The notes: generated by a model not told the origin, from the letters alone. DNA of 47,245 bases from Alphaproteobacteria bacterium (GCA_018830445.1 JAHJSN010000130.1:1-47245); one strand, 5' to 3'; shown: positions 23,798 to 33,344, counted from the first letter of the stretch. Numbers and translations are program-made.

Positions 23798-26587
23798 GTG
23801 GCCAATGAAATTGTATCTGTGAATTCTGCAGGCGCTTTTGCCAACGACGAGTCATTTGATCCTAATATTTCAGGTGACGGTCGCTATGTCGTTTATCACA
23901 GCTGGGCAACAAATCTGTCCAGTCCTTCCGACGGTGGTTTCGACGTTTATCTTTATGACCGACTTCTCGATACGACCGAGCTGATCTCAGTGGGCCTGAG
24001 CGGCGCAAATTCGATTGGAACATCAATACGCGCGGAGGTCTCAGATGACGGTCGATATGTTGTTTTCGAGTCCGATTCGACAAACCTCGTATCTGGCGAT
24101 TTAACGAACCGCTCGGATATTTTCCTTTACGATCGACAGACCGGTTCAATGCAACGCGTATCGGAGAATCTGGCCGGCGGAGAAGCAAACGGCAATTCAG
24201 AGAGTGCGAGCATCTCAGCGGATGGTCGATTTGTTGCCTTTTTATCTAATGCATCGGACCTCGTTGTTGGGGATACCAACGGGCGGAGTGATGTATTTTT
24301 GTGGGACCGCGTTACCGGTGATACCCAACGAGTATCCCTGACGACTGCTGGAGCTCAAACGTCACTGTCGAGTTTTTCGGCAGATATTTCTGGGGACGGT
24401 CGATACATTGCATTCGACCAAGGAAACGACGGTGATCTGTACCTCTACGATCGCTTGAATGGCACCGTAGAATTCATTGCCGATCAGGGCCGTGATCCGA
24501 GCTTGAGCCACGATGGTCAAGTTGTTGCTTTTGCTTCTCAAGCCACACTGACACCAAACTCATCTTCTACCACCGCCCAAGTCTTCGTGTACGATCGAAC
24601 AGCAAATCAACTCGAATTAGCTTCCGTTTCAACAACCGGCGGTCCGATGGACGGCTTGCCTACCAGCGACAGTCGCGGCGATAGCGCACCGATTTCGATA
24701 TCTGGCGATGGACAGACCGTCGCGTTCGCCACGAGGTTAGCCGATAACCTTGTTAATGGCTTCGGCGACACGGTCTATCTCTATAGTCGCAATACGCAAA
24801 GCGTGTCTGCGCTCGACGTACCTTTTTCTGGAGTTTCCCCCAGTCTTTCCTACGACGCATCTGTTGTTGCGGTAGATAATCGCGCCAGCAACGATGACCA
24901 GATCTACGTTGCTTTCAACGGAGTGGGAAATAACTCGCCGACGGTGGCGCTCTCCAACGCAATCAGCAGTATTGAGAGCATTCAGGATACGAGCAATCGA
25001 ATAAAAGTGGCGGACATCGTTGTCACAGATGATCTCCAAGGATTCAATATCCTGACGCTTGCCGGTACCGACTCATCACTTTTTGAAATTTTCGACGGAA
25101 GTCTTTTTCTTAAGGCAGGTGTGAACTTATCGAATATCAATACCTCTCAGCTTTCGGTTCAGGTTTGGGTCGACGACGGTTCCATCCTTGGCGCCCCGGA
25201 TGACAATGTGATCTTTGAGCTCACCGTCACACAGCCCGTTGTTCCTGACGACTTCGCGGATAGTTTCGGCGATGTATCCAATCCGTTCGGACAACTCAGT
25301 GTAGAAGGGGCGGTCAGCGGGAATTTGGAGGTCATCGGCGACCGGGACTGGTTCGAGGTCAATCTGATCGCCGGACAGACCGTGCAGTTCAATCTGGTTG
25401 GGCGGCAATCGGGCGCGGTGGCGCCGCTCAGTGACCCTATCTTGACCCTCTACGATAGCGCAGGCGACTTGCTCGACATCGACGACGACGGCGGTGACGG
25501 GCTGAATTCGAGGCTGACTTTTACGGCAACCTCCAGCGGGACACACTTCGTCGAAGTCGGTGGTTTTGCCGACACGGAGACAGGTGCCTTCCGCCTCTCT
25601 GCAAACTTGCCGCCAAATGCGAACGATGATGTTTTCGCTGCGTTCGAAAACAGTCTTGATGGTGATTTCAAAGGAATAACTGGGAACCTGTTTGCTGAAA
25701 ATGGATTTGGAACCGATAGCCATCCTCAAGGCGAAACATTCACGATTACGCAAGTCAACGGCGAGGACTTGATCGTGGACGCGGGGGGGATCGCTATAAT
25801 TGATGTGGCCGCTGGCGGCTTTCTGAGTTCTACTGCGCTCGCCATTATTCCAGACACCGGAACTTTTGCCTTTCTCATCGATGACGCCTACGATTTCCTG
25901 CCGGTTGGCGAAACCCGCACCGAAACCTTCACCTACACGATTGAAGACGCCGATGGCGCTGCCGATACGGCGACCGTCTCGATCACCATCACCGGCATAG
26001 ATTCCAACGACCTGTTCAACGGCACCAATGCGGCCGACACCATCAGAGCGGGTATTGGGAACGATATCGTACGCGGCCAAAACGGCAGCGACAGGCTGTT
26101 CGGCGACAATGGCGTTGACCGCTTGTTCGGCGGCAATCAAAACGACGTCATCAGGGGTGGCAACCAGAACGACTTCTTGTTCGGTGACAACGGCAACGAC
26201 CGGATGTTCGGGGATGGCGGTAACGACGTGCTGACCGGCGGCCTGGGCCGCGATATCGTCAACGGCGGGGCGGGCCGCGATAAATTCGACTATAATCGCA
26301 TCCAGGAATCGCGCGGTGCTGCGCGCGACAAGATCGACGGGTTCCGTCACAACCAGGATGACATCGACCTGCGCACCATCGACGCCAACACGACGGTGGG
26401 CGGCAACCAACGGTTCAAGTTCGTCGGAGACGATGGGTTCTCGCGAACGGCAGGTGAGGTGCGCACGCGCGACGTCGGCGGCAACATCACCAAGGTCGAA
26501 GGCGACGTCAACGGCGACGGGCGCGCCGATTTCACCATCGACGTCGTCGGCGGCGCGAACCTGACGGCGGGGGATTTCCTGCTTTAA
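23798..26587 (+). CDS. Large RTX-type secreted protein with TolB-like propeller and PPC domains
   Basis: 929 residues, no classical signal peptide. Residues about 1-380 hold at least six repeats of the SxDGRYVVFxS type (TolB/WD40-like propeller). About 485-605 form a pre-peptidase PPC domain (DRDWFEVNLIAGQTVQF ... SGTHFVEVGG). A cadherin/VCBS-like segment follows (DTGTFAFLIDD... ETFTYTIEDADGAAD). The C-terminal about 180 residues carry RTX nonapeptides (DRLFGDNGVDRLFGG and similar) and end in a serralysin-like segment. RTX proteins fold with calcium outside the cell after type I export; no exporter genes lie here. GTG 23798 follows a GGGGG-type ribosome site. No enzyme domain is seen. The stop overlaps that of the convergent patatin gene. 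Confidence 0.85.
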   Translation: MANEIVSVNSAGAFANDESFDPNISGDGRYVVYHSWATNLSSPSDGGFDVYLYDRLLDTTELISVGLSGANSIGTSIRAEVSDDGRYVVFESDSTNLVSGDLTNRSDIFLYDRQTGSMQRVSENLAGGEANGNSESASISADGRFVAFLSNASDLVVGDTNGRSDVFLWDRVTGDTQRVSLTTAGAQTSLSSFSADISGDGRYIAFDQGNDGDLYLYDRLNGTVEFIADQGRDPSLSHDGQVVAFASQATLTPNSSSTTAQVFVYDRTANQLELASVSTTGGPMDGLPTSDSRGDSAPISISGDGQTVAFATRLADNLVNGFGDTVYLYSRNTQSVSALDVPFSGVSPSLSYDASVVAVDNRASNDDQIYVAFNGVGNNSPTVALSNAISSIESIQDTSNRIKVADIVVTDDLQGFNILTLAGTDSSLFEIFDGSLFLKAGVNLSNINTSQLSVQVWVDDGSILGAPDDNVIFELTVTQPVVPDDFADSFGDVSNPFGQLSVEGAVSGNLEVIGDRDWFEVNLIAGQTVQFNLVGRQSGAVAPLSDPILTLYDSAGDLLDIDDDGGDGLNSRLTFTATSSGTHFVEVGGFADTETGAFRLSANLPPNANDDVFAAFENSLDGDFKGITGNLFAENGFGTDSHPQGETFTITQVNGEDLIVDAGGIAIIDVAAGGFLSSTALAIIPDTGTFAFLIDDAYDFLPVGETRTETFTYTIEDADGAADTATVSITITGIDSNDLFNGTNAADTIRAGIGNDIVRGQNGSDRLFGDNGVDRLFGGNQNDVIRGGNQNDFLFGDNGNDRMFGDGGNDVLTGGLGRDIVNGGAGRDKFDYNRIQESRGAARDKIDGFRHNQDDIDLRTIDANTTVGGNQRFKFVGDDGFSRTAGEVRTRDVGGNITKVEGDVNGDGRADFTIDVVGGANLTAGDFLL

Positions 26588-28404
26588 GCGTCAAATTTCG
26601 GTCCAGCCACGTTCGCCAGCTTCTCACGAGCAAAATCGTAGGCCGACCAGCGCAGTTCGCGATGGTTGGTCCAATCGAGGACGTTGGCGCCTTCGGGGAC
26701 GGGGAACGACAGCAACATATCGCCCGGTTCCAGCAATTCCTCGACATTGCGGGTTTCGCGCAACAGGCTGCGGAGCAGCACCGTCTGCGGCCCAGGCGCA
26801 GCAGGTGGCGGTTTGCCGCCACTCATGAACAGGCGGCGCATCAGCGATGAGCGCGAAGGCAAAGTGGCGGTGTCGATCTCGCAAAGACCGCTGTCTGGTA
26901 CATCGAGGTCCAGAATGATATTCGGGCCGCGCTTCAACTGACGCATGGGCAGGAGCGGCACGTTGTCGATCAGGCAACCGTCGACGAGCATTTCACCGCC
27001 GGCAAAGACAGGCGGGAAAAGTGCCGGGATGGCGGCGGACGCGCGGATTGCCTTCCAGACCGGCCCGCGCCTGATCACCTGCAACGCGTTGCGCGAGAGA
27101 TTGGTCGCCACGGCGAAGTAGGGCAGCCACAGGTCGGCGATATCGGAAACCGGATAGAGTTCGGCCAGACAGGCGTCGAACACCGTGTGGTCGAGCAGCG
27201 AATAACGCGGCCAGTTCCAGCGCGCCATCGCCTTGCGCTCGACGAACATTTCATGGGTATGGCGCGCGACCGCCTCGGCATCGACCCCGCCGGCGAAGGC
27301 CGCCGTCATCGCCGCGCCGCCGCTGGTGCCGCCATAGGCATCGATTTCGTAGCCCTGCTCGATCAGTGCCTCGATCATGCCGACGTGAGCGGCCGTGAAG
27401 GCGCCGCCGCCGGACGCCACCACCCCCAGCGCCTGCCCCGTGATGAAACGCAACAGGCGGGCCGCATCGCGGTCTTCTGCGACAGCCAGATGATGGTGCA
27501 TGCCGACGAAGGATCGAGGGTCGAGCCAGTCCGCGGTTCGCTCGACGGCCGCGAGACGTTTCCGGTGCAGGATGGCGAGGCGAATGTTGTGGGGCTCTTG
27601 CAGGGACGCGGCCAGACGTTCCAGCTCGTTGACCGCAAATCCGCTTCTCGGCAGCCGTTCGGAAGCATCGGCGACCAAAACGACGTGATCGGCCTGATGC
27701 AGCGCCTTCTCGGTCCATGGGGTCACCGTGTCATCGCAGATGTAGACGATCAGCGAATGACGCTTTTCGAGATCGTTGAAGTGGGCGGTGAGCCGGCAGA
27801 GTTCGGCCTCGGCACCCGCACCATTGGTGCGGGCAACGTCGCTCGCCGAATCGAGGACCAAGCTCGAACCGCCGGAGAGCTGGCGCTTGAAGCCTTGCAG
27901 AAAAGCCGGGTTGAGCGGTCGTGCGCCGGCGCGGCAGATGGCGATCGTCTTCGGAACCGGATGGGCGCTTGCCGGATTGCCGCGAGAGTGCCGTGCCGTG
28001 GTCTCGGCAAGCCTTGTGGCAAGCGTCCGTGTTACGCTGGGCCACAGGCTCGGGATCTCAAGGGCGAGGGCATCGAAATCAGCGCGCGAGAGAGCGAATA
28101 CGACGCTGTCACGCTCGGCGCGCACCGTCGCGGTACGGTTGCCGCCGGCGAAGAAGGCTATTTCGCCGACCGGCTGGCCGGCGGAAATCTCCGCGACGGG
28201 GCGTTCGGCGCCGGCAACGGAAACCGAGAAGCGTCCCGTTATGACGACATAGAGGTGGTCGCTGGGGTCGCCCTGAGCAACGAGAGTCTGGCCTCGAGGA
28301 ACGCTCAGCATTTGGAGTCGCGCGGCGATGGCCGAGCGTGCATCCAGGCCGAGCCCGGAGAAGGGTTCGATATCGGCCAGGACATCATAAGCGTTCGCGT
28401 TCAT
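26584..28404 (-). CDS. Patatin-like phospholipase with N-terminal cyclic-nucleotide-binding domain
   Basis: 606 residues. The N-terminal about 130 residues form a cNMP-binding domain (LVAQGDPSDHLYVVITGRFSV, AGQPVGEIAFFAGGNRTATVRAERD). A middle region of about 170 residues of unclear fold follows, then a patatin phospholipase domain (about 310-560). The nucleophile motif YGGTSGGAA (GxSxG) and the DG of LVDGCLIDN are present. The oxyanion-hole loop, GGGxRG in patatins, reads ASGGGAFTAAHVG and lacks the Arg-Gly. The architecture is that of bacterial neuropathy-target-esterase-like proteins. It could be a lipase under nucleotide control, or a catalytically weakened one. No signal peptide; probably at the inner face of the membrane. 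Start ATG 28404. Confidence 0.88.
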   Translation of the reverse strand: MNANAYDVLADIEPFSGLGLDARSAIAARLQMLSVPRGQTLVAQGDPSDHLYVVITGRFSVSVAGAERPVAEISAGQPVGEIAFFAGGNRTATVRAERDSVVFALSRADFDALALEIPSLWPSVTRTLATRLAETTARHSRGNPASAHPVPKTIAICRAGARPLNPAFLQGFKRQLSGGSSLVLDSASDVARTNGAGAEAELCRLTAHFNDLEKRHSLIVYICDDTVTPWTEKALHQADHVVLVADASERLPRSGFAVNELERLAASLQEPHNIRLAILHRKRLAAVERTADWLDPRSFVGMHHHLAVAEDRDAARLLRFITGQALGVVASGGGAFTAAHVGMIEALIEQGYEIDAYGGTSGGAAMTAAFAGGVDAEAVARHTHEMFVERKAMARWNWPRYSLLDHTVFDACLAELYPVSDIADLWLPYFAVATNLSRNALQVIRRGPVWKAIRASAAIPALFPPVFAGGEMLVDGCLIDNVPLLPMRQLKRGPNIILDLDVPDSGLCEIDTATLPSRSSLMRRLFMSGGKPPPAAPGPQTVLLRSLLRETRNVEELLEPGDMLLSFPVPEGANVLDWTNHRELRWSAYDFAREKLANVAGPKFDA

Positions 28405-28458
28405 GGCATTGAGATTTCCAGTCGACGGGCCGACACCACAGCATAGGTCCCTATCCAG

Positions 28459-28627
28459 CTCGTGGCCTGTCTCGCCTAATTCGTTGTGCTGGCCGCAACC
28501 GCTGACGATTTCGGAGAGACATGAAGGCCACTCGCAAAAACAATGGTTTCGTGTGGCGTTCAGCGCGCCTCAATTGACAACTCCTGTGCGGCACCAACAG
28601 GTCAATCAAGGCGCGACGCCACACTAG
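28459..28627. repeat. Dispersed palindromic repeat B, copy 2
   Basis: Nearly identical to 142-310, with about a dozen base differences. Here the first hairpin pairs GTGGCCT with AGGCCAC, and the second pairs CGTGTGGCG with CGCCACAC. Several differences preserve or improve pairing, so the structure rather than the exact sequence seems to be maintained. It starts with CTCG rather than CTAG and ends in CTAG. It lies between the divergent starts of the cNMP-patatin and CAP/RTX genes. The rest of this gap (28628-28996, 369 bases) holds nothing I recognise apart from the RTX ribosome site. Confidence 0.9.
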
Positions 28628-28996
28628 GTCTTAGCAGCATTCTTGGATGCAACTCAGCATGCCATGGATTTGCGCAATGCCGGCGGTCTTGATTGTGCTG
28701 ATCTTAATGTCGTCCCTCTGTTTCCTCGCGATTTGTTTCAATCTGGACAACAAAGACACGATCTGAACACCGCGACTTCAGGCCATGGATGACCTCCAAA
28801 TTTCGCCATGTTGTAATTACTTGCTGGTTTTCATGTTGCAGATGCCCGCGCCAATGGTGCACTGCATCACGATGTGCCCGTCCGGCTATCCTGCCCCCCA
28901 CCAGGGCACGGCGTTGGCGGAGGGGCAATTGCCGGGAGTTGGAGGCAAGCTTTCGTCGACGGGCAAAGTCCTGCATCGACACCGAAGGAATTGTGC

Positions 28997-30835
28997 ATGG
29001 CTACAAACTCGGCTTTCGAGCAACTTATCGTGGAACTCATCAACCGCGCCCGGCTCGATCCTGCCGCTGAAGCCGCCCGGCTCGGGATCGGCCTCAACGA
29101 GGGTATCTCGGGTGGGTCCATTTCAAGTTCTGCCAAACAGGTGCTGGCCGCGAACCCGTTCCTTGTCGATGCGGCGCTGGGGCATAGCCAGTGGATGCTG
29201 GCAACCGACACATTCTCGCATAGCGGCTCCGGGGGAAGTTCGCCGACGCAGCGGATGAGTGCGGCGGGATATACGCTCTCGGGGAGTTGGTCGACGGGGG
29301 AAAACATCGCCTGGGCGGGAACCACGGGATCGGTCAATTTGGCAGCCTATACCCAGCGGCTGCACGACAACCTGTTCAAGAGCGCCGGACACCGCCTCAA
29401 TATCCTGAACGAGGGATTCCGCGAGATCGGGGTCGGCGAGCTCACAGGCAATTTCAACGGCTACAACGCGGCAATCGTGACGGAAAACTTCGCGCGTTCC
29501 GGTTCGGCCTATTTCATCACCGGCGTTGCCATCAGCGATGCCGATGGCGACGAATTCTATGACATCGGCGAAGGGCGCAGCGGCATTTCCGTTTCCGTCA
29601 ACGGGCAAGGCAGCGACACGACCGAGACGGCGGGCGGCTACAAGGTCGCCGTCAGTTCCGGAACGCATTCGGTGACTTTTTCCGGTGGAGGGCTGGCTGC
29701 AGCGGTAACCGTGACGGTGGCAGCGGGGGCGGCCAACGCCAAGGTCGACCTGGCCGGCTCCAACAAAATTCTGTCGTCAGCCGATACTTCGCTCGGTGCG
29801 GGAGCGAGGCACCTGAGCCTGCTCGGCGTCGCCGCGCTCGATGGAACCGGTAACGGTCTCGACAATACGCTGCGTGGCAACAAGGGCGCCAACACGCTCG
29901 ACGGGCTCGGCGGCAACGACACGATCTACGGGCTTGCCGGCAACGATACCATCGTTGGCGGGGCGGGTAGCGATACCGTCGGCTACCTGGGGCGACGCGC
30001 GGATTTCACGATTACCGAGAATGCGGACGGCTCATATACGGTCGTCGACAATAATCTGGGCGACGGGATCAACGAAGGCCGCGATACGATCCGCGGGACT
30101 GAGTTCCTGCGCTTCGATGGTAGCGGCGACACGGTCGTGATCGGCACGTCTCCACCTCCGGAGCCTGAGCCGGAACCTCAGCCAGGGCAAGGTCCGGAAC
30201 CTGAGCCGGAACCTCTGCCGCCGGCGAACGGCCCCAGCGAGGGCGACGATGTGATCGCACTTTCCGACGCGGGTGGCAGCGTCAATGCACTCGGTGGCAA
30301 CGACAATGTTAGTGGAGGAGCAGGCAGCGATATCGTTCGCGGCGGCTTCGGAAACGATGTCATTTCCGGTCTGTTCGGAGCCGATCGCCTGTTTGGCGAT
30401 GCCGGCCTCGACCGGCTTTATGGCGGCGACGGTGACGACCAGCTGTTCGGTAACGCTGATGGCGATTTCATCTTCGGCGGCAACGGTCGTGACCGCGCCA
30501 ACGGCGGCAGCGGTGTGGACCGCATTTATGGCGGCAACGACGACGATGTCCTGATCGGCGGCGGCCACAACGATCTGCTGCACGGAGACAACGGCAACGA
30601 TCGCCTGTTCGGCAATGCCGGCACCGACCGCCTGTTCGGCGACCGGGGCGATGACAGGATCGACGGCGGCGGCGGGCGCGACCATGCGTTCTTCAGCGGC
30701 GGTTCGTCTCGCTATGACGTCGACGAACTCGCCAACGGCAATGTCCGGGTAACGGACCTGCGGGGGGCAGAGGGCGTCGATCTGCTGATCGATGTCGAAG
30801 TGCTGCACTTCGCCGATGGGCTACTGATCTTCTAG
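28997..30835 (+). CDS. Secreted CAP-domain (SCP-like) protein with RTX repeats
   Basis: 612 residues from ATG 28997 (AAGGAA upstream); the frame is open further upstream without conserved content. Residues about 1-175 form a CAP domain: LIVELINRARLDPAAEA, H in ALGHSQWM, E in TGENIAW, H in SAGHRLNIL, E in FREIGVGEL, the usual His/Glu cluster. About 175-270 resemble a Cna/SdrD-B-like module (SDADGDEFYDIGEG). RTX blocks follow, split by a Pro/Glu linker (PPPEPEPEPQPGQGPEPEP). The C-terminus (LHFADGLLIF) is typical of type I exported RTX proteins. CAP proteins bind sterols or lipids or act on peptides; the role is unknown. The TAG stop lies in the CTAG of repeat A. Confidence 0.9.
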   Translation: MATNSAFEQLIVELINRARLDPAAEAARLGIGLNEGISGGSISSSAKQVLAANPFLVDAALGHSQWMLATDTFSHSGSGGSSPTQRMSAAGYTLSGSWSTGENIAWAGTTGSVNLAAYTQRLHDNLFKSAGHRLNILNEGFREIGVGELTGNFNGYNAAIVTENFARSGSAYFITGVAISDADGDEFYDIGEGRSGISVSVNGQGSDTTETAGGYKVAVSSGTHSVTFSGGGLAAAVTVTVAAGAANAKVDLAGSNKILSSADTSLGAGARHLSLLGVAALDGTGNGLDNTLRGNKGANTLDGLGGNDTIYGLAGNDTIVGGAGSDTVGYLGRRADFTITENADGSYTVVDNNLGDGINEGRDTIRGTEFLRFDGSGDTVVIGTSPPPEPEPEPQPGQGPEPEPEPLPPANGPSEGDDVIALSDAGGSVNALGGNDNVSGGAGSDIVRGGFGNDVISGLFGADRLFGDAGLDRLYGGDGDDQLFGNADGDFIFGGNGRDRANGGSGVDRIYGGNDDDVLIGGGHNDLLHGDNGNDRLFGNAGTDRLFGDRGDDRIDGGGGRDHAFFSGGSSRYDVDELANGNVRVTDLRGAEGVDLLIDVEVLHFADGLLIF

Positions 30836-30976
30836 TGTTCCAACTCTGACATATGGTTCCCTGCCGGGAACCTGAATGTCAGCCCGGAACACTAGGCAAC
30901 CTTTTGATTGTGTTCTGGATTCACAAACATTTGACGACCTCCACCCGGGAATCAAATGTTTGATCCAGAACACTAG
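30832..30976. repeat. Dispersed palindromic repeat A, copy 2 (complete)
   Basis: 145 bp containing three CTAG sites (30832, 30892, 30973) that divide it into two palindromic modules. Module one nests CTAGTGTTCC/GGAACACTAG, CTGACAT/ATGTCAG and GTTCCC/GGGAAC. Module two pairs 30910-30934 with 30952-30973 (GTGTTCTGGAT and CAAACATTTGA with their complements), with a 3-nt bulge. It fills the gap between two convergent genes: its first CTAG contains the stop of the CAP/RTX gene and it ends three bases before the patatin stop. It may serve as a two-way terminator. Confidence 0.92.
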
Positions 30977-30979
30977 TGG

Positions 30980-31981
30980 TCAGCGCGACTGTCCCAACAG
31001 ACGTTGCGCGAGGCGGGCGCGTTTGGAGGGTTCGGGTTCTTCGAGTTCGGGAGGCGGCGTATCATCCGTCTCCAGCGTCTCCGCGGACAGAATTCGCTCC
31101 AGTTTGAAGCGCAGTTCCTGTTTGGCCGGGGAGGCGGCCTTGAGCACCTTGGCGAGCTTGTGGAAGTCGAGGACGTGGAAGGCCCCAACATCGACGTCGA
31201 TGAGAACGTCTGGTTTCCGCGACAGAAGTTTTTCACGAACGATGGTGTGCTGGAGGATTTGCAAGGAGGCAAAAAGCGACTCGATGGCCTTGGGCGGTGT
31301 GCGGTCCTCGGGCAACCTGCCGGCGCCCGAGACATTGATCGCGACGATGATATCGGCCTGCCCTGAGATGACGTCGAAGGGCAGCGGGTTGACGAGACCG
31401 CCGTCCATCAACGCGAATTCTTCGCTGATGACCGGTGCGAACAACGCCGGCAGGGCCATACTGGCGGCTATCGCGCGATGCGTCGATCCGGTGGTCAGGA
31501 CAACCTGATCCTGGGTGTAAAAATCGGCGGCCACGACACGCAGCGGGATTTCGAAACCGGTAAAGTCCCTGGCGATGCGCGGCGGCATCACGAGGTCGAG
31601 CAGCGCCTCGGCGTTAAGGAGTGCGGAGCGCAACTGGAGGACGTTCAACACCCGGCCCAGGGGTTCCTGACGGGCCATGAAGAACTGGCGCAGGATCTCG
31701 AAGCGGCTGCGCAGCAGCTCTTCGGTGTGGGCACGAATCTGCGCGGCCGAATAGCCGGACGCATAGGCCGCACCGAAGATCGCGCCGATCGAAGTGCCGG
31801 CGATCACCGTCGGCCTGATCCCCATTTCATCGAGCACTTCGAGCATCAGGATGTGCGCCAGCCCGCGCGCGCCGCCGCCACCCAGCGCAAGGCCGATGGT
31901 CGGCTTGCGCGTCAGCGCACCGCCATCCTGCAGCCGGTTCGGCCGGGTCGTCGGAGAAACATCCGTGGTCTCGTCGCTCAT
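30980..31981 (-). CDS. Patatin-like phospholipase (RssA/NTE type)
   Basis: 333 residues from ATG 31981. A short polar N-terminus is followed by a complete patatin core: oxyanion loop LALGGGGARGLAHI, nucleophile motif IAGTSIGAIFGAAYA (GxSxG), and catalytic Asp in LMDGGLVNPLP. The fold and length match RssA-like serine esterases of bacteria. There is no signal peptide, so it is probably cytoplasmic or membrane-associated, acting on phospholipids or lysophospholipids. The C-terminal about 60 residues are charged (ETDDTPPPELEEPEPSKRAR). Its stop lies three bases from repeat A. purD lies upstream on the same strand, 73 bp away. Unlike the cNMP-patatin in this window, all catalytic motifs are intact. 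Confidence 0.93.
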   Translation of the reverse strand: MSDETTDVSPTTRPNRLQDGGALTRKPTIGLALGGGGARGLAHILMLEVLDEMGIRPTVIAGTSIGAIFGAAYASGYSAAQIRAHTEELLRSRFEILRQFFMARQEPLGRVLNVLQLRSALLNAEALLDLVMPPRIARDFTGFEIPLRVVAADFYTQDQVVLTTGSTHRAIAASMALPALFAPVISEEFALMDGGLVNPLPFDVISGQADIIVAINVSGAGRLPEDRTPPKAIESLFASLQILQHTIVREKLLSRKPDVLIDVDVGAFHVLDFHKLAKVLKAASPAKQELRFKLERILSAETLETDDTPPPELEEPEPSKRARLAQRLLGQSR

Positions 31982-32054
31982 CGGTGGATTTCAGCAGGCG
32001 ATATCGGCTTTATGGTGTCATCGAAGATAAGCCTCTCCAGCGACACCTTTTGGA

Positions 32055-33344
32055 TCATCCGCCAGCCTGCTCCCTGGCGATTGCGCGCCAGCCGATGTCG
32101 CTGCGGCAGAAGCCCCGGGGCCAGTCGATCCTGGAAATCGCAGCGTAGGCTCGGGCCTTGGCTTCGGCCACATTTGCCCCGCGTGCGGTGACGTTGAGGA
32201 CCCGGCCGCCGGCAGCAATCAGGCGGCCTTCGGCATCGCGCGATGTGCCAGCGTGGAAGACGATTACGTTGTCGTCCTGGCAGGCAGCATCGACGCCCTT
32301 GATCTCGGTTCCCTTGACCGGCGTGCCCGGGTAGCCCTCGGCGGCCATGACCACCGTCAGGGCGACGTCATCACTCCAGCCGAGTTTGGCGCCGGCGAGA
32401 GTTCCTGAAGCGGCGCGGTCGAGCACGTCGAGGACGGCGGCGCGGTCGGCACGCATCATCAGCACCTGCGCTTCGGGATCGCCGAAGCGGACGTTGTACT
32501 CGATCAGCTTCGGACCATCGGGGGAAATCATCAGTCCGGCGTAGAGCACACCCTGGTAGGGCGTGCCGCGGCGGGCCAATTCGGCAATCGTCGGTTTGAC
32601 GATCGTAGCCAGGGTTTGGGCGATGAGTGCATCCGTCATCACCGGGGCGGGGGAATAAGCCCCCATGCCGCCGGTGTTGGGACCGGTGTCGCCATCGCCG
32701 ACGCGCTTGTGGTCCTGCGCGGTCGCAAGTGGCAGGATCTCCTTGCCATCGCAGAGGACGAAGAAACTCGCTTCTTCGCCTCGCAAGAATTCCTCGATGA
32801 CGACAGCGGCGCCGGCACGACCGAATTTGCCTTCGAAGCATTCGGTGATGAAGGCGGCCGCATCCGCATGGGTTTCGGCGATGGCAACACCCTTGCCGGC
32901 GGCAAGACCGTCGGCCTTGATGACGATGGGAAGAGGATGATCTGCGGCGTAGACCAGTGCCTCGCCGGCGGAATAAAACGTCGCCGAAGCTGCGGTCGGG
33001 ATGTCGGCGTCCCGGCAAAGATCCTTGGTGAAGGCTTTCGAGCCTTCGAGCCGGGCTGCTTCGCGGCCAGGGCCGAAGCACCGTAGGCCGTTTGCGCGCA
33101 GATCATCGGCAAGTCCGGCGACCAGTGGAATCTCGGGGCCGACGACGACCAACTCAACGCCATTGATCCGGCAGAAGTCGACCACGGCGGCATGGTCGGC
33201 AACATCGAGATTGATGCATGTTGCGACCTCGGCGATGCCGGGGTTGCCCGGTGCGCAAAAGAGCGTCTTCAGGCGCGGGCTTGCGGCGATGGCCCAGGCG
33301 AGGGCGTGCTCGCGGCCGCCGCTGCCGATAAGTAGGACGTTCAT
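32055..33344 (-). CDS. purD: Phosphoribosylamine-glycine ligase (GARS)
   Basis: About 429 residues from ATG 33344. PurD makes glycinamide ribonucleotide from phosphoribosylamine, glycine and ATP, the second step of purine synthesis. It begins [20 protein letters not shown], has the mid-region [19 protein letters not shown] and [16 protein letters not shown], and the ATP-grasp signature [12 protein letters not shown]. Length and motifs are normal. ATG 33344 is preferred; a TTG five codons upstream is possible. It is divergent from xseA. A normal GARS with an altered AICARFT-like gene elsewhere in the window suggests that a true purH lies outside. Confidence 0.96.
   Translation of the reverse strand: MNVLLIGSGGREHALAWAIAASPRLKTLFCAPGNPGIAEVATCINLDVADHAAVVDFCRINGVELVVVGPEIPLVAGLADDLRANGLRCFGPGREAARLEGSKAFTKDLCRDADIPTAASATFYSAGEALVYAADHPLPIVIKADGLAAGKGVAIAETHADAAAFITECFEGKFGRAGAAVVIEEFLRGEEASFFVLCDGKEILPLATAQDHKRVGDGDTGPNTGGMGAYSPAPVMTDALIAQTLATIVKPTIAELARRGTPYQGVLYAGLMISPDGPKLIEYNVRFGDPEAQVLMMRADRAAVLDVLDRAASGTLAGAKLGWSDDVALTVVMAAEGYPGTPVKGTEIKGVDAACQDDNVIVFHAGTSRDAEGRLIAAGGRVLNVTARGANVAEAKARAYAAISRIDWPRGFCRSDIGWRAIAREQAGG

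Noticed and set aside
26040-26290. Direct DNA repeats in the RTX region taken as a possible array
   Set aside because: They follow codons of the RTX nonapeptide and are explained by the protein.
28704-28982. 92-codon minus-strand frame upstream of the CAP/RTX gene
   Set aside because: No ribosome site, no recognisable pattern, and it would cover the control region of the CAP/RTX gene.
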